A stretch of DNA of 64,000 nt from Clostridiaceae bacterium (GTDB taxonomy: Bacteria; Bacillota; Clostridia; Saccharofermentanales; DTU023): positions 62,001 to 126,000 of the forward strand of contig DUVN01000024.1 of the NCBI GenBank assembly GCA_012841015.1. The letters are read 5' to 3'. Below, piece by piece: positions 35,825 to 44,717 of the stretch (the first letter of the stretch is position 1; every line of letters starts with the position of its first letter). The notes beneath the pieces were generated by a model, which saw only the letters and a list, made by a program, of their open reading frames with translations, was not told the DNA's origin and did no database searches. The position numbers and the translations under genes were made by a program.

Positions 35825-36283
35825 TTACTCTCCGTAATTGTCAAGGTTCTCAGGATAGAGGTCAATCGCCTCCGCAATACTTGACTGCCGAAGAGCGAAG
35901 CTAACGAGCTCGTCGACGCGCTCACGCTGTCCGTTGAGCCAAAGCCAACCGATCAACGCTTCAAAGGCCGTTGCGCGCCGATAGTCGTGGAGATCGATAT
36001 CTCGAGGCATGCTGTGACAATGGAAATTTCTCGCTCTTCGCAGCAGATTGATTTCCTGTTCCGATAGAGTCAATTCGCTTTGGTCGTCATCTAATGCGTC
36101 CAAAAGAATCGCCTGTCCCTTCGCACTGACGAAAGAGGTTGCTATGCGGTGGAGCTTGCCTGAAGGCGATAGGAATCGCTTTGCGAGTCGCGACCGGATG
36201 AGGAGCTCGAACACAGCGTCGCCGACCCAAGCGAGGGTCGAGATGGAATAGGAGAGCAGTTCTTTTTCCGAGAGAGATTCCAT
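35825..36283 (-). CDS. mrnC: Mini-ribonuclease III
   Basis: A 152-residue RNase III-type nuclease without the double-stranded-RNA binding domain, involved in 23S rRNA maturation in Firmicutes. Seen: LAWVGDAVFELLIRSRLA, which contains the conserved DAVFE metal-site motif, and later YRRATAFEALIGWLWLNG, the second catalytic helix. The frame starts at a TTG at 36295, but the ATG at 36283 is more likely. No clear ribosome site is present; coupling to cysS (24 bases upstream) is likely. Confidence 0.92.
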   Translation of the reverse strand: MESLSEKELLSYSISTLAWVGDAVFELLIRSRLAKRFLSPSGKLHRIATSFVSAKGQAILLDALDDDQSELTLSEQEINLLRRARNFHCHSMPRDIDLHDYRRATAFEALIGWLWLNGQRERVDELVSFALRQSSIAEAIDLYPENLDNYGE

Positions 36284-36306
36284 GGATCCATTCAAAGTGA
36301 AAACTA

Positions 36307-37716
36307 TCAGACGGGGATGACGCGCACGCCTTGGGGCGTGTCTTCAACCTTGAAGCCTCTCGAAAAAATCTCATCTCTGATTCTGTCTGCCGTAGCAAAG
36401 TCACGCTCTTTTTTCGCCTTTGTGCGCTCCTCGACCATGGCCAAAATATCATCAGGGATTGCTTCCTTGCCAGCTGTCGGATCGAGGCCAAGGACTTCGA
36501 GAAGTTCAATCAGGGTATCGCGTGCCGATAGCAACAGATCGGGTGACACGGCGCTTGATGTGGCCGCCGTATTCGCAGCACGGACGAGCTCAAAGATCGC
36601 GGCGATCGCATCTGCTGTATTCAAATCATCATCCATCGCTTTCTGCCAGTTAAAACGGCAAGTAGCGATCTCTTCTTCCAGTTCCCGCTCTTTCATCGGG
36701 TTGATCTTAACCTTTTCAGACGCACTGGCAACGAAAGCGAGGAGATCGACACATGAGACGATGCGGTGCCAGCTCGTGACGGCCGCATCGAGCAGGTCAT
36801 CGGAAAAGTTGATCGGCATGCGGTAGTGTGCTTGCAGGATGAAGAATCGCAAGATATGGTATGGATAATGTTCGACAAGATCGCGGACGGTAAAAAAGTT
36901 GCCCAGTGATTTTGACATCTTCTCGTAATTCACGTTAACAAAGCCATTGTGAACCCAGTAGCGGACGAACGTTTTCCCCGTTGCGGCTTCGCTTTGCGCG
37001 ATCTCATTTTCATGGTGAGGAAATTGCAGATCGACGCCCCCTGCGTGGATATCGACTGTTTCGCCGAGATTGGCAAGGCTCATGGCGGAACACTCGATGT
37101 GCCAGCCGGGGCGTCCCTCTCCCCAAGGACTCGGCCAGAACGGCTCACCCTCTTTTTTGAATTTCCAAAGGGCAAAATCGAGAGGATTGCGTTTCCCTTC
37201 GAGTTCCGATACGCGCTCGCTCGCACCGGCGATCAAGTCATCGAGTCGATGTCCTGAGAGCTTGCCGTAATCGGGATATTGATCGATCGAGAAATAAACA
37301 CCGTCATCTGTTGTGTAAGCGTAGCCCTTGTCAAATAAGATCGAGATCAAGTTGATGATGTCATCAATTGACTCCGTCGCACGCGGGTGTTTCGTCGCTC
37401 GCATGATGTTCAAGCCGTCAGCATCTTTGTAATACTCATCGATCATCTGATCGGCGAGCTCCTCTGGAGCAACGCCTTCCGCCTGTGCTCGGATGATGAC
37501 TTTATCGTCGATATCGGTGAAATTCTGAATGTAGGAAACCTTGTTACCGCACCAGATTAAGTACCTTCTTAGCGTGTCAAACGTGACAAACGGGCGCGCG
37601 TTGCCAATATGAAACAAATCATAGACAGTCGGTCCGCAGACGTAGATTTTATAATGATTATCTTCAAGCGGCGTCAACTCTTCTTTTTGTCTTGTCATGG
37701 AGTTGTAGATTCGCAT
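36307..37716 (-). CDS. cysS: Cysteinyl-tRNA synthetase
   Basis: Charges tRNA-Cys. It has 469 residues, the usual length. Visible: [21 protein letters not shown] with the HIGN ATP site, the zinc ligands CSAMS and [11 protein letters not shown], and the KMSKSLGN signature. The open frame extends 81 codons upstream to 37959, but the ATG at 37716 follows GCGGAGGTATT and gives the standard N-terminus; the upstream part is a structured leader. It heads the cysS-mrnC-rlmB operon and is divergent from pssA. Confidence 0.95.
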   Translation of the reverse strand: MRIYNSMTRQKEELTPLEDNHYKIYVCGPTVYDLFHIGNARPFVTFDTLRRYLIWCGNKVSYIQNFTDIDDKVIIRAQAEGVAPEELADQMIDEYYKDADGLNIMRATKHPRATESIDDIINLISILFDKGYAYTTDDGVYFSIDQYPDYGKLSGHRLDDLIAGASERVSELEGKRNPLDFALWKFKKEGEPFWPSPWGEGRPGWHIECSAMSLANLGETVDIHAGGVDLQFPHHENEIAQSEAATGKTFVRYWVHNGFVNVNYEKMSKSLGNFFTVRDLVEHYPYHILRFFILQAHYRMPINFSDDLLDAAVTSWHRIVSCVDLLAFVASASEKVKINPMKERELEEEIATCRFNWQKAMDDDLNTADAIAAIFELVRAANTAATSSAVSPDLLLSARDTLIELLEVLGLDPTAGKEAIPDDILAMVEERTKAKKERDFATADRIRDEIFSRGFKVEDTPQGVRVIPV

Positions 37717-37924
37717 AATACCTCCGCTTCGTATATAAGTACGATTTCTGAGCATAGGAAACCCGAAATGGCGGACTCCCTTTTTGATACCCAGCCTCAC
37801 GCCAGGTGGGTGCCCTGCGGTGGTCTTGGAACTTCCTCCGAAAGGCCTGTTCGTATTCCACTTCGACCCGGACTCCCCTTCAAAGAATGGTGGTCCAAAA
37901 ACGAGAGCACCGCGCATTTCAGGT
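37717..37924 (-). ncRNA. Candidate structured leader of cysS
   Basis: The predicted transcript has about 208 bases before the cysS ATG, GC-rich and able to form several hairpins. One pairs GGTC...TGGAA with TTCCA...GACC around an inner CCT-TTCG-GAGG-type loop (about 37824-37872). A second is CCCACCT...AGGCTGGG (about 37789-37811). A small TCGTA/TACGA stem precedes the ribosome site. GGGAGTCCG occurs twice, about 97 bases apart. I do not see the T-box TGGNACCGCG element expected of a cysteine T-box, so the class is unknown. Confidence 0.4.
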
Positions 37925-37930
37925 GACCTC

Positions 37931-37959
37931 ATGATAGCATGATTTGTAAGAGCCTTCAA
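37931..37959 (-). promoter_or_regulatory. Promoter of cysS operon
   Basis: On the minus strand TTGAAG (37959-37954), a 17-base spacer and TATCAT (37936-37931). It predicts a start near 37924 and a leader of about 208 bases. Confidence 0.6.
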
Positions 37960-38039
37960 ATAGGAACAGTTTTTGCCGTCAAAGTGAACTCTTAAACGCG
38001 CTTTCTTGTAAGTGTTGTTGATGATTTTGCTAAAAAGTG

Positions 38040-38068
38040 TTGGTTGACGTCTTGAAATACGGTATAGT
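38040..38068 (+). promoter_or_regulatory. Promoter of pssA-psd, predicted leaderless
   Basis: TTGGTT (38040-38045), a 17-base spacer and TATAGT (38063-38068). Seven bases later is the pssA ATG (38076), so transcription would begin at or next to the start codon. Confidence 0.45.
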
Positions 38069-38075
38069 TACCCTT

Positions 38076-38711
38076 ATGAGAGAGAAGTTGCCAATTTTTG
38101 GATTTGCTAATCGCGCTATGCCTGTCACGTTTGCTGCTGTTACGTGCGGTCTTGTTGGTACGTGGCTTGCCTTGTGTGGCCGTGTCGATGCCGGGATGAT
38201 CTGCCTTATGATGTCAGGCATCTTCGACATGTTCGACGGGCCAATTGCGCGCGGCAAGAAAGGGCGTGTCGCTGATGAAAAGCGATTCGGTATCGAGCTC
38301 GATTCTTTGTCTGACGTCATCAATTTCGGGTTTGTGCCGATCTTGTTGCTTTTTGCTAGCGGACTTGACGCTTGGTATTACATCCCCATCTTTTTGCTCT
38401 ATCTATTGGCGGGAATCGTGCGGTTAGCGTACTTCAATGTCATGGCGCTGCGTTCAATGGAAAGCGCTATGTCGCTCGATCATTATGTCGGCGTGCCGAT
38501 TACGAGTGCAGCAGGCGTTTTCCCTTTATTTTGGCTGATTGCTCGCTCATTGCCCGCTTTGTATGCAAAAGCTTTGTTAGCCGTCGTGATGTCCATCATG
38601 GCTGTTCTCTTCGTCAGCCCGATTCGTATCCCTAAAGTCAGAAAGAGATACTACCCTCTCGTATTGCTCTATATTTTGGCGTTGGTTATTGCGTATGTCC
38701 TCATCCGATAG
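38076..38711 (+). CDS. pssA: CDP-diacylglycerol--serine O-phosphatidyltransferase
   Basis: Integral membrane enzyme of phosphatidylserine synthesis, 211 residues with several membrane helices. The CDP-alcohol phosphotransferase motif is spread over FDMFDGPIARGKKG (residues about 48-61) and FGIELDSLSD, with the required D, G, A, R and the two later aspartates. The frame opens at a GTG at 38037, but that would put the promoter inside the gene. The ATG at 38076 gives a normal N-terminus (MREKLPIFGFANR) and has no Shine-Dalgarno, consistent with a leaderless mRNA. psd starts within its last codons. Confidence 0.9.
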   Translation: MREKLPIFGFANRAMPVTFAAVTCGLVGTWLALCGRVDAGMICLMMSGIFDMFDGPIARGKKGRVADEKRFGIELDSLSDVINFGFVPILLLFASGLDAWYYIPIFLLYLLAGIVRLAYFNVMALRSMESAMSLDHYVGVPITSAAGVFPLFWLIARSLPALYAKALLAVVMSIMAVLFVSPIRIPKVRKRYYPLVLLYILALVIAYVLIR

Positions 38712-39597
38712 CAGCCGTAAGGGTACGACGCAGGAGCGTTTGCTCTGCCGCCTTTACGGGACGGTTTTTGGACGAGCAATCGTCAATGCGTTCATCTCGC
38801 GCAAGTGGGTCTCGGTGCTCGCCTCTCTTCCAGTCCGTTCGCGATTGTCGAAGGGTCGGATTCAGCCTTTCATACGCGCGAATCAGATCGATATGTCTTC
38901 TTACGAGGAGGAGCCTTTCCGATCGTTCAACGATTTTTTTATTCGCAAAATAAAGCCAGGTGCTCGCCCTTTTTCGAACGCTCCTGAGGATGTTGTTAGT
39001 CCCTGTGATGGACTTTTGTCGGCAGTTGAGATTTCGCCAGACATGACTCTTACGGTGAAAGGACAGCCGTATACACTCGCCACCTTACTGCGCGATGAGG
39101 AAGTGGCATCATCGTACGCTGGCGGTCTTGCGCTTATCTTTCGCTTAGAGGTGCATCATTATCATCGGTACATGTTTTCTGATAGCGGGCATGCGTCTCC
39201 CCCTCAACGTATTAAAGGGCGCTACCACACCGTCCATCCGATCGGTTTGAGTTCTACTTCTGTCCTGCAGGAAAATGCGCGTGAGTGGAGGATACTTCAT
39301 TTCGATCATCTAGGCGATGTCGTCCAAGTAGAAGTGGGCGCCATGCTAGTCGGGCGCATCGTCAACCATAAAGTAGACGAATTTCGCCGAGGTGATGAAA
39401 AGGGGTATTTCTGTTTTGGTGGATCGACGATAATATGGCTGCTTCATCATGAAGCAATCCATCTTCTCGATCGATGGGTTGCTACTTTTGAACGGGAGAT
39501 GCCCGTTTTGCAAGGCGAAACGATCGCTAAGTCGCGCTACTTGGCTCGTCCTTTGCCCGATTCTGATTCCGTGTACGCGATGCGGTCGAGAATCTGA
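38695..39597 (+). CDS. psd: Phosphatidylserine decarboxylase
   Basis: Makes phosphatidylethanolamine from phosphatidylserine at the membrane. It has 300 residues. The self-processing site GGST (in YFCFGGSTI, residues about 242-250) would be cut before the serine to give the pyruvoyl group. Other family marks are SFNDFFIRKIKPGARP and the catalytic histidine region LEVHHYHRYMFSD. The ATG at 38695 overlaps pssA by 17 bases, so the pair is co-translated. Its 3' end overlaps the end of the convergent Fe-S protein gene by 61 bases. Confidence 0.93.
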   Translation: MSSSDSSRKGTTQERLLCRLYGTVFGRAIVNAFISRKWVSVLASLPVRSRLSKGRIQPFIRANQIDMSSYEEEPFRSFNDFFIRKIKPGARPFSNAPEDVVSPCDGLLSAVEISPDMTLTVKGQPYTLATLLRDEEVASSYAGGLALIFRLEVHHYHRYMFSDSGHASPPQRIKGRYHTVHPIGLSSTSVLQENAREWRILHFDHLGDVVQVEVGAMLVGRIVNHKVDEFRRGDEKGYFCFGGSTIIWLLHHEAIHLLDRWVATFEREMPVLQGETIAKSRYLARPLPDSDSVYAMRSRI

Positions 39598-40508
39598 TCG
39601 AGCTCAAGCGCTTCGACCCAGCTCGTTCGGACAAACTTGCGTCCTTTATCCGTCTCTTTTTTCTTGTAAGGTATTCTGAGATCAGAGGACACCTCAGCTT
39701 CAACGTAAAGGCGCCCTTTCAAGCAGAGCGGACGACCGCCTGAGGGTGCTAAGGGTCGGATAACGCGTTCGTTTCCTTTTTCGAGCACTTCGTATTCGCA
39801 TCCATACTCGCACGCTTTGCACTGAATTGTCTGACGATCTGCATCCCATGGGCGAATCTTTTTCTCTCGCACACGGCGATCGATCAGCGCGCCGACAGGG
39901 CAAACGGCGACACAGCGACTACAAGAGACACACGTCGACGCCTCAAGCGTTTCATCGCGGTCAGCGGCGACTTTCGTCTCGAAACCGCGACCGGCGAACG
40001 AGAGGACAGAGCGTTCATTCAGGGCGGCACACGTACTGATGCATTTGCCGCAGAGAATACATTTGCTCTCGTCACGGAGAATGTACGGGCTCGACGTATC
40101 GGTAAAGCGTGCCTTTTCACTGCCTCGCCTCGCGCCGTTATGTGTTCTGAACGTGACACCGTATTCGTAGGCATACTTTTGTAACAGGCACTCGCCGGCT
40201 TTCTGACACGTGAGGCAGTCATTCGGATGATTGTCGAGTAACAATTGCAGGATCTCACGGCGCGTCGCACGGATTTCCGGCGTGTTCGTTTCGACGACCA
40301 TGCCGTCCCTCACAGGTGTCCCGCATGCGACACGAGGCCATCGACGGCCGTCAACTTCGACAAGACACAGTCGACAGGAGCTTTCAGGTTTCAAGTTGGG
40401 GTCGTGACAAAGAGCGGGTATTTCAATGCCGTGGGCCAATGCCGCATCGAGAATCGACATACCTTCTTCTGCTGTGACCTTCTGACCGTTAATCGTTAAA
40501 GTAATCAT
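39537..40508 (-). CDS. NuoG/HydA-like iron-sulfur subunit lacking a catalytic domain
   Basis: A 323-residue electron-transfer protein. In order it has a 2Fe-2S ferredoxin domain (CHDP...SCRLC, cysteines about 34-62) and an H-x3-C-x2-C-x5-C cluster (HPNDCLTCQKAGEC, about 93-106). Two 4Fe-4S motifs follow (CILCGKCISTC and CVSCSRCVAVCPVG), then a molybdopterin-type Fe4S4 domain (CKACEYGC, then LCLKGR). It ends after SWVEALELDQILDRIA, where NuoG, FdhA or hydrogenase proteins would continue into the catalytic domain. The ATG at 40508 is preferred over a TTG at 40553. It is third in a nuoE-nuoF-like operon. Confidence 0.82.
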   Translation of the reverse strand: MITLTINGQKVTAEEGMSILDAALAHGIEIPALCHDPNLKPESSCRLCLVEVDGRRWPRVACGTPVRDGMVVETNTPEIRATRREILQLLLDNHPNDCLTCQKAGECLLQKYAYEYGVTFRTHNGARRGSEKARFTDTSSPYILRDESKCILCGKCISTCAALNERSVLSFAGRGFETKVAADRDETLEASTCVSCSRCVAVCPVGALIDRRVREKKIRPWDADRQTIQCKACEYGCEYEVLEKGNERVIRPLAPSGGRPLCLKGRLYVEAEVSSDLRIPYKKKETDKGRKFVRTSWVEALELDQILDRIAYTESESGKGRAK

Positions 40509-40539
40509 GCAGCACTTTCCATTTCGAGTGTTTCGCGTA

Positions 40540-42417
40540 TCATTTCTTGACAATCGCGTTGACGGGGCACTTGTCGTAGCAGAGACCGCACTTGATGCAT
40601 TGGTCCGTATCGATGACGTGCAGCTTTTTTCTTTCTCCTGAGATACAGGAGACGGGGCAATTGCGCGCGCACAGTCCGCAGCCGATACAGGCGTCCGTGA
40701 TAAAGTAGCTCGTCAGTGCTTTACAGACGCCGGCAGGGCATCGCTTCTCTTTGATATGTGCTTCATATTCGTCGCGGAATGTTTTGAGCGTGGAGAGGAT
40801 CGGGTTAGCTGAGGTTTGCCCGAGTGCACACAGGGAGGCGAGTTCTGTCGTTTTTGCCAGTCGTTCAAGGCGCGGTATGCTCGTTTCATCGCCTCTGCCT
40901 TCCGTGATGTCAATCAGAATCTCTAGCATGCGCTTCGTTCCCTCGCGACACGGTGTGCATTTGCCACACGATTCGTCCGCGATGAAATCCATATAGAAGC
41001 GCGCGACGTCGACAGCACAGTTGTCCTCATCCATGATAATCATACCGCCCGAGCCCATCATCGAGCCGACTTCTGTCAAACTATCAAAATCGATGGGCGT
41101 ATCGAGATGTTCGGGACCGATGCAACCGCCGGAAGGTCCACCTGTCTGGACAGCTTTGAATGCTTTTCCATTTGGTATACCGCCGCCGATCTCCTCGACG
41201 ACTTGGCGAAGTGTTGTCCCCATAGGGATCTCGACGAGTCCTACATTCTTGATCTTTCCGCTGAGGGCAAATACTTTTGTGCCTGGTGAATTCGCCGTGC
41301 CAATTTTCTTGAACGCCTCCGCGCCGTTCAACAAGATATAGGGGATGTTGGCGAACGTCTCGACGTTATTGATCATCGTTGGCTTGCCCCACAGGCCTTT
41401 GTCGGCTGAGTAGGGCGGCCTGCTCCTCGGCGTGCCGCGGCGCCCTTCAATTGATGCTGTTAAAGCCGTTGTCTCGCCGCAGACAAAAGCACCGGCTCCG
41501 AGGCGAATCTCGAGATCAAACGAAAAATCAGTCCCGAAAATATTCTCACCCAATAAACCAAGGTCATTTGCCTGCCCGATCGCTTTTTCCAATCGTTCAA
41601 CGGCGATGGGATATTCTGCACGGACGTAGACGTAGCCTTGATCGGAACCGATAGCGTAGCCTGCAATCGCCATCGCTTCAATGACAGAATGTGGGTCGCC
41701 TTCGAGAATGCTGCGGTCCATAAAGGCACCGGGGTCGCCTTCGTCAGCGTTACAAATGATGAATTTCTCGTCTCCGGGGGAGGCTTGTGTCGCACGCCAC
41801 TTGCGTCCGGCGAGGAATCCACCGCCGCCGCGTCCGCGAAGACCCGATGCCGTGACAACGTCGATGACTTCATCCGGTGTCATCTCGACGAGAGCTTTAT
41901 AAAGCGCTTCATATCCGCCGAAGGCAATATACTCGCGGATATCCTCCGGGTCAATATGCCCGGAGCTCCGCAGTGCAATGCGCTCTTGATGTGCCATGAA
42001 AGGAATATCAAAGTAAGAGAGATAGCCGTCCTCTGTAATCGATTCCGGGTAGATGAGGTCCCTGACCGGTTCACCGCCGAGGAGGTGTTGCTCGTAGATG
42101 AGGTCGATATCGTTAGGATCGAGGTGGTAGTAAAACGTATCTCCTGGACGAACGATGACGATGGGTCCGGCTTCACATAGCCCGAAACAGCCTGTCCCGA
42201 CAACTTCTATTTCGCCCTCTTTCCCGTCTCGTTTAATCAGGTCAAGGAGACGCCGTTTAATCTCTGGCGACTTAGAGGACATACAACTCGTCTCCATGCA
42301 GATGGCAACGGACCACTTATAGGGAGCGTTCGGTCTGTCTGACGGCAGACCTCTCAGGTTCATATGTTTTAGAGTTTCTTCACGAATCTCCTTTAGCTTG
42401 TCAATTGTCATACTCAT
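40540..42417 (-). CDS. NuoF/HydB-like NADH-binding flavoprotein subunit
   Basis: A 625-residue diaphorase subunit of the type found in bifurcating hydrogenases and NAD-linked formate dehydrogenases. In order: an N-terminal thioredoxin-like 2Fe-2S domain (CMETSCMSSKS and GCFGLCEAGP), the FMN/NADH core (GLRGRGGGGFLAGRKW, NADEGDPGAFMDR), the N3-type cluster ESCGKCTPCREG, and a C-terminal double 4Fe-4S ferredoxin domain (CIGCGLCARNCPV and CIKCGLCYDKCPV). GGGGAGAACACGCG precedes the ATG at 42417; an open TTG/ATG region upstream would overlap the NuoE-like gene. It should transfer electrons between NAD(H) and the neighbouring Fe-S subunits. Confidence 0.92.
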   Translation of the reverse strand: MSMTIDKLKEIREETLKHMNLRGLPSDRPNAPYKWSVAICMETSCMSSKSPEIKRRLLDLIKRDGKEGEIEVVGTGCFGLCEAGPIVIVRPGDTFYYHLDPNDIDLIYEQHLLGGEPVRDLIYPESITEDGYLSYFDIPFMAHQERIALRSSGHIDPEDIREYIAFGGYEALYKALVEMTPDEVIDVVTASGLRGRGGGGFLAGRKWRATQASPGDEKFIICNADEGDPGAFMDRSILEGDPHSVIEAMAIAGYAIGSDQGYVYVRAEYPIAVERLEKAIGQANDLGLLGENIFGTDFSFDLEIRLGAGAFVCGETTALTASIEGRRGTPRSRPPYSADKGLWGKPTMINNVETFANIPYILLNGAEAFKKIGTANSPGTKVFALSGKIKNVGLVEIPMGTTLRQVVEEIGGGIPNGKAFKAVQTGGPSGGCIGPEHLDTPIDFDSLTEVGSMMGSGGMIIMDEDNCAVDVARFYMDFIADESCGKCTPCREGTKRMLEILIDITEGRGDETSIPRLERLAKTTELASLCALGQTSANPILSTLKTFRDEYEAHIKEKRCPAGVCKALTSYFITDACIGCGLCARNCPVSCISGERKKLHVIDTDQCIKCGLCYDKCPVNAIVKK

Positions 42418-42433
42418 CGCGTGTTCTCCCCTA

Positions 42434-42967
42434 TTACTCTTCATCTGATTCCGATTGCGAGCCATACTGTTGTTGCAGGTCAGCCAGAAGTTTTTTCATT
42501 TCCTGTACTGTCATCCGCCCGTGAACTTCGCCATTAACAGTGACGACAGGAGCGAGACTACACGCTCCGACACAGCGCGTTGTCGAAAGCGAGAAGTTTC
42601 CATCGGGGGAAGTCTCACCACTCTTGATGCCGAGCGTTTCCTCCGTTTCCTTCAGCAATTCTTCAGATCCCTGAATGTAACATGCTGTCCCCATACAGAT
42701 GGAAAGATCACAGCGCCCTTTCGGTACGAGCGTAAATCTCGAGTAGAACGTGATGACCCCGTACACGGTTGACAGCGGCACCTTCAATGTATCTGCAATA
42801 ATCTGTTGGACGTCTGAGGGGACATAGCCGAACCTGTTCTGCGCCAGGTGGAGTGCATGCATCAACATGCCGCGCCCATCCTTAATGCGCTCCAGATCTC
42901 TCTCAAATGCAGCAATTTCCCTCTGTCTTTCTTCCTGATTGAAATGACTGACCATAGCCTCTGACAC
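42434..42967 (-). CDS. NuoE/HydC-like 2Fe-2S subunit
   Basis: The small thioredoxin-fold 2Fe-2S subunit that accompanies NuoF/HydB, 177 residues. The four cluster ligands are in CMGTAC and, about 35 residues later, CVGAC. The N-terminal helical part carries LMHALHLAQNRFGYVP and VYGVITFYSRF, typical of the family. The start is a GTG at 42967 next to AAAGGAGAGA; an ATG at 42955 is the alternative. It is the first gene of a three-gene minus-strand operon. Confidence 0.92.
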   Translation of the reverse strand: MSEAMVSHFNQEERQREIAAFERDLERIKDGRGMLMHALHLAQNRFGYVPSDVQQIIADTLKVPLSTVYGVITFYSRFTLVPKGRCDLSICMGTACYIQGSEELLKETEETLGIKSGETSPDGNFSLSTTRCVGACSLAPVVTVNGEVHGRMTVQEMKKLLADLQQQYGSQSESDEE

Positions 42968-43246
42968 TCTCTCCTTTAATAATCTCGATCAATGTACTCA
43001 TTGTCTCACAAATTTCGTTGAAACAAATTGATAAAATGCAATGTGTACTTCATCATACACCACAATGACATGAATGATTGAAATAATATGTATATTGTTT
43101 TCACGTAACCAGAAGTTCTTTTTGTCGTCCTATAGAATGAGATTACCGATGAATCGTTAAGACTTTGACTGTTCGTAGTCATCGGGAAAGCTTCTCAATA
43201 ACACGTGCTTCTTATGAGGCGCAATACCAATACGGAGGGTCATGGT

Positions 43247-44533
43247 ATGGCAATGAAAAATGAATCTAAAACAAACTCTTTGAACATACGACTTCGCGCC
43301 ATTACAATTCTGATCTGCCTATCTCTCTTGGCTACGGCAGTCATCGGCTGTGAAGGGAAGAAGACGAGAGCGGACACTCTTGCGAGTCCGGCAAACGTCA
43401 AACCGAGTGATCGCTATAGCGATTTATCCGATACGTTTCGAAAAGCGCTCTGGGAATTTGCGTTTAAAACATCAGGATCAGCTCTTACCGTTCATGATGA
43501 CGCCAACGCTCTCTATTCGCCGATCAGTCTATACTACGCACTTGCTATGGTAGAAGCCGGAGCGGGAGGTGAAACGAAGTCTGAACTTCGCGCGTTTTTG
43601 GCGATGCTGGATGAGATGGATGCCGGAGCGGAACTTCAGAAGTTATACGCCCTGATGCTGCACGAGGGCACAAGCGAGGAGCTGATTGCCAACGCTGTCT
43701 GGATGCGTTCGGAGCTCGGCGATCAAGTCGGTCAAGATTGGCTCGACCAGTTGGCGAACCGTTTTTACGCTTCCGCTTTTAAGGTCGATTTCAAAGATAA
43801 GGCGACGGCCGAGAAGATGAGCAAATGGGTGGAGAAACAGACGCGCGGCAAAATTAAGCCGAAGATTGATCTATCAGATGCCGACATGATCTTGATGAAT
43901 ACGCTTTACTTCAAGGCGGAGTGGGAGAAGGCATTCGAGAAAGCTGACAGTCTGAGTGATGTCTTCTTCGCACCATCCGGAACGCTCGCTGACGTATTGT
44001 TCATGAATGCTGTATGCTTTTCTCAGGAATACCTCGTTGCTGAGGAATTCCGTGCAAGCGCAATCAAGCTGAAGAATGGAAAAATTGATTTCATTCTACC
44101 GAACGAAGGCATATCACCGGAGACACTCCTTGCGAATCCTGAATTTCTGAAATCAGTTTGTGAAGGGAAGAGAGAGACGGCAGATATTGCGTTCAGCATC
44201 CCGCAGTTTTCGTATCGCAGCAAGATCGATGTTTTTGAAAAAATGGAGACGTTGGGACTCAGAGAGATGCTACAGAATAATCCTGATCTTTCGGTGATGC
44301 TGCCGGCAGTAGAGGCTATCGTCAGCAACATCACACAGGAGGCCTTTATCGACTTGAATGAAGAGGGAGTGGAAGCCGCTGCCTATACACAGATCGACAT
44401 AAAGTGCACGGCCGTACTTCCCCCGGACGATCTCGTCGAGATGAAGTTCAACCGTCCCTTTATCTACGTTATCAGCGACGACGCGGGCGTGCCGCTATTC
44501 GTCGGCGTTGTCAACAATCCGCTGGCAAACTGA
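43247..44533 (+). CDS. Lipoprotein serpin 1
   Basis: A 428-residue serine protease inhibitor (serpin) predicted to sit on the cell surface as a lipoprotein: signal ILICLSLLATAVIGC with the lipid cysteine at 35, then a short linker and a serpin domain (ALYSPISLYYALAMVEAGAGG; NTLYFKAEWEKAF; FNRPFIYVI). The hinge EEGVEAAAYT begins at about 372; counting 17 residues from it places P1-P1' near T-A in IKCTAV. The hinge alanines suggest an inhibitory serpin. GGAGGGTCATGGT precedes the ATG at 43247. A close paralogue follows 184 bases later. The target protease is unknown. Confidence 0.92.
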   Translation: MAMKNESKTNSLNIRLRAITILICLSLLATAVIGCEGKKTRADTLASPANVKPSDRYSDLSDTFRKALWEFAFKTSGSALTVHDDANALYSPISLYYALAMVEAGAGGETKSELRAFLAMLDEMDAGAELQKLYALMLHEGTSEELIANAVWMRSELGDQVGQDWLDQLANRFYASAFKVDFKDKATAEKMSKWVEKQTRGKIKPKIDLSDADMILMNTLYFKAEWEKAFEKADSLSDVFFAPSGTLADVLFMNAVCFSQEYLVAEEFRASAIKLKNGKIDFILPNEGISPETLLANPEFLKSVCEGKRETADIAFSIPQFSYRSKIDVFEKMETLGLREMLQNNPDLSVMLPAVEAIVSNITQEAFIDLNEEGVEAAAYTQIDIKCTAVLPPDDLVEMKFNRPFIYVISDDAGVPLFVGVVNNPLAN

Positions 44534-44543
44534 TGATGGAGCG

Positions 44544-44599
44544 TCGGGCGGCAAGATGACGTTGTTTTTGCGTAACCGCACAAGCAATTTGTTGCCCGA
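44544..44599 (+). repeat. Inverted repeat between the serpin genes
   Basis: TCGGGCGGCAA (44544-44554) and TTGTTGCCCGA (44589-44599) pair at 9 of 11 positions around a 34-base loop. No T run follows, so a terminator is not supported; it may shape the intercistronic RNA. Confidence 0.35.
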
Positions 44600-44717
44600 C
44601 AGAATAAGTAGACCGGTGAAAGATCAAAAATTTGCCTTTTACAGTCATTACAAGCAAACTCGCATATGACAGGTGTTCCTTAAAGAACGTGGGACTAAGT
44701 TGGAGGTCACGATAACG

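Noticed and set aside
36317-36826. 169-residue frame antisense to cysS
   Set aside because: Serine/arginine-rich composition typical of an antisense shadow; cysS is unambiguous on the other strand.
37717-37924. T-box riboswitch or RNase P-like RNA in the cysS leader
   Set aside because: No TGGNACCGCG antiterminator; the GGAGTCCGGG string recalls RNase P RNA only superficially and the region is far too short.
37717-37959. 81-codon N-terminal extension of cysS
   Set aside because: The ATG at 37716 has a strong ribosome site and gives the standard N-terminus; the extension has no resemblance to the family and lies in a structured leader.
41638-42180. 180-residue frame antisense to the NuoF-like gene
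   Set aside because: Opposite-strand shadow of a well-supported gene; no upstream signals.
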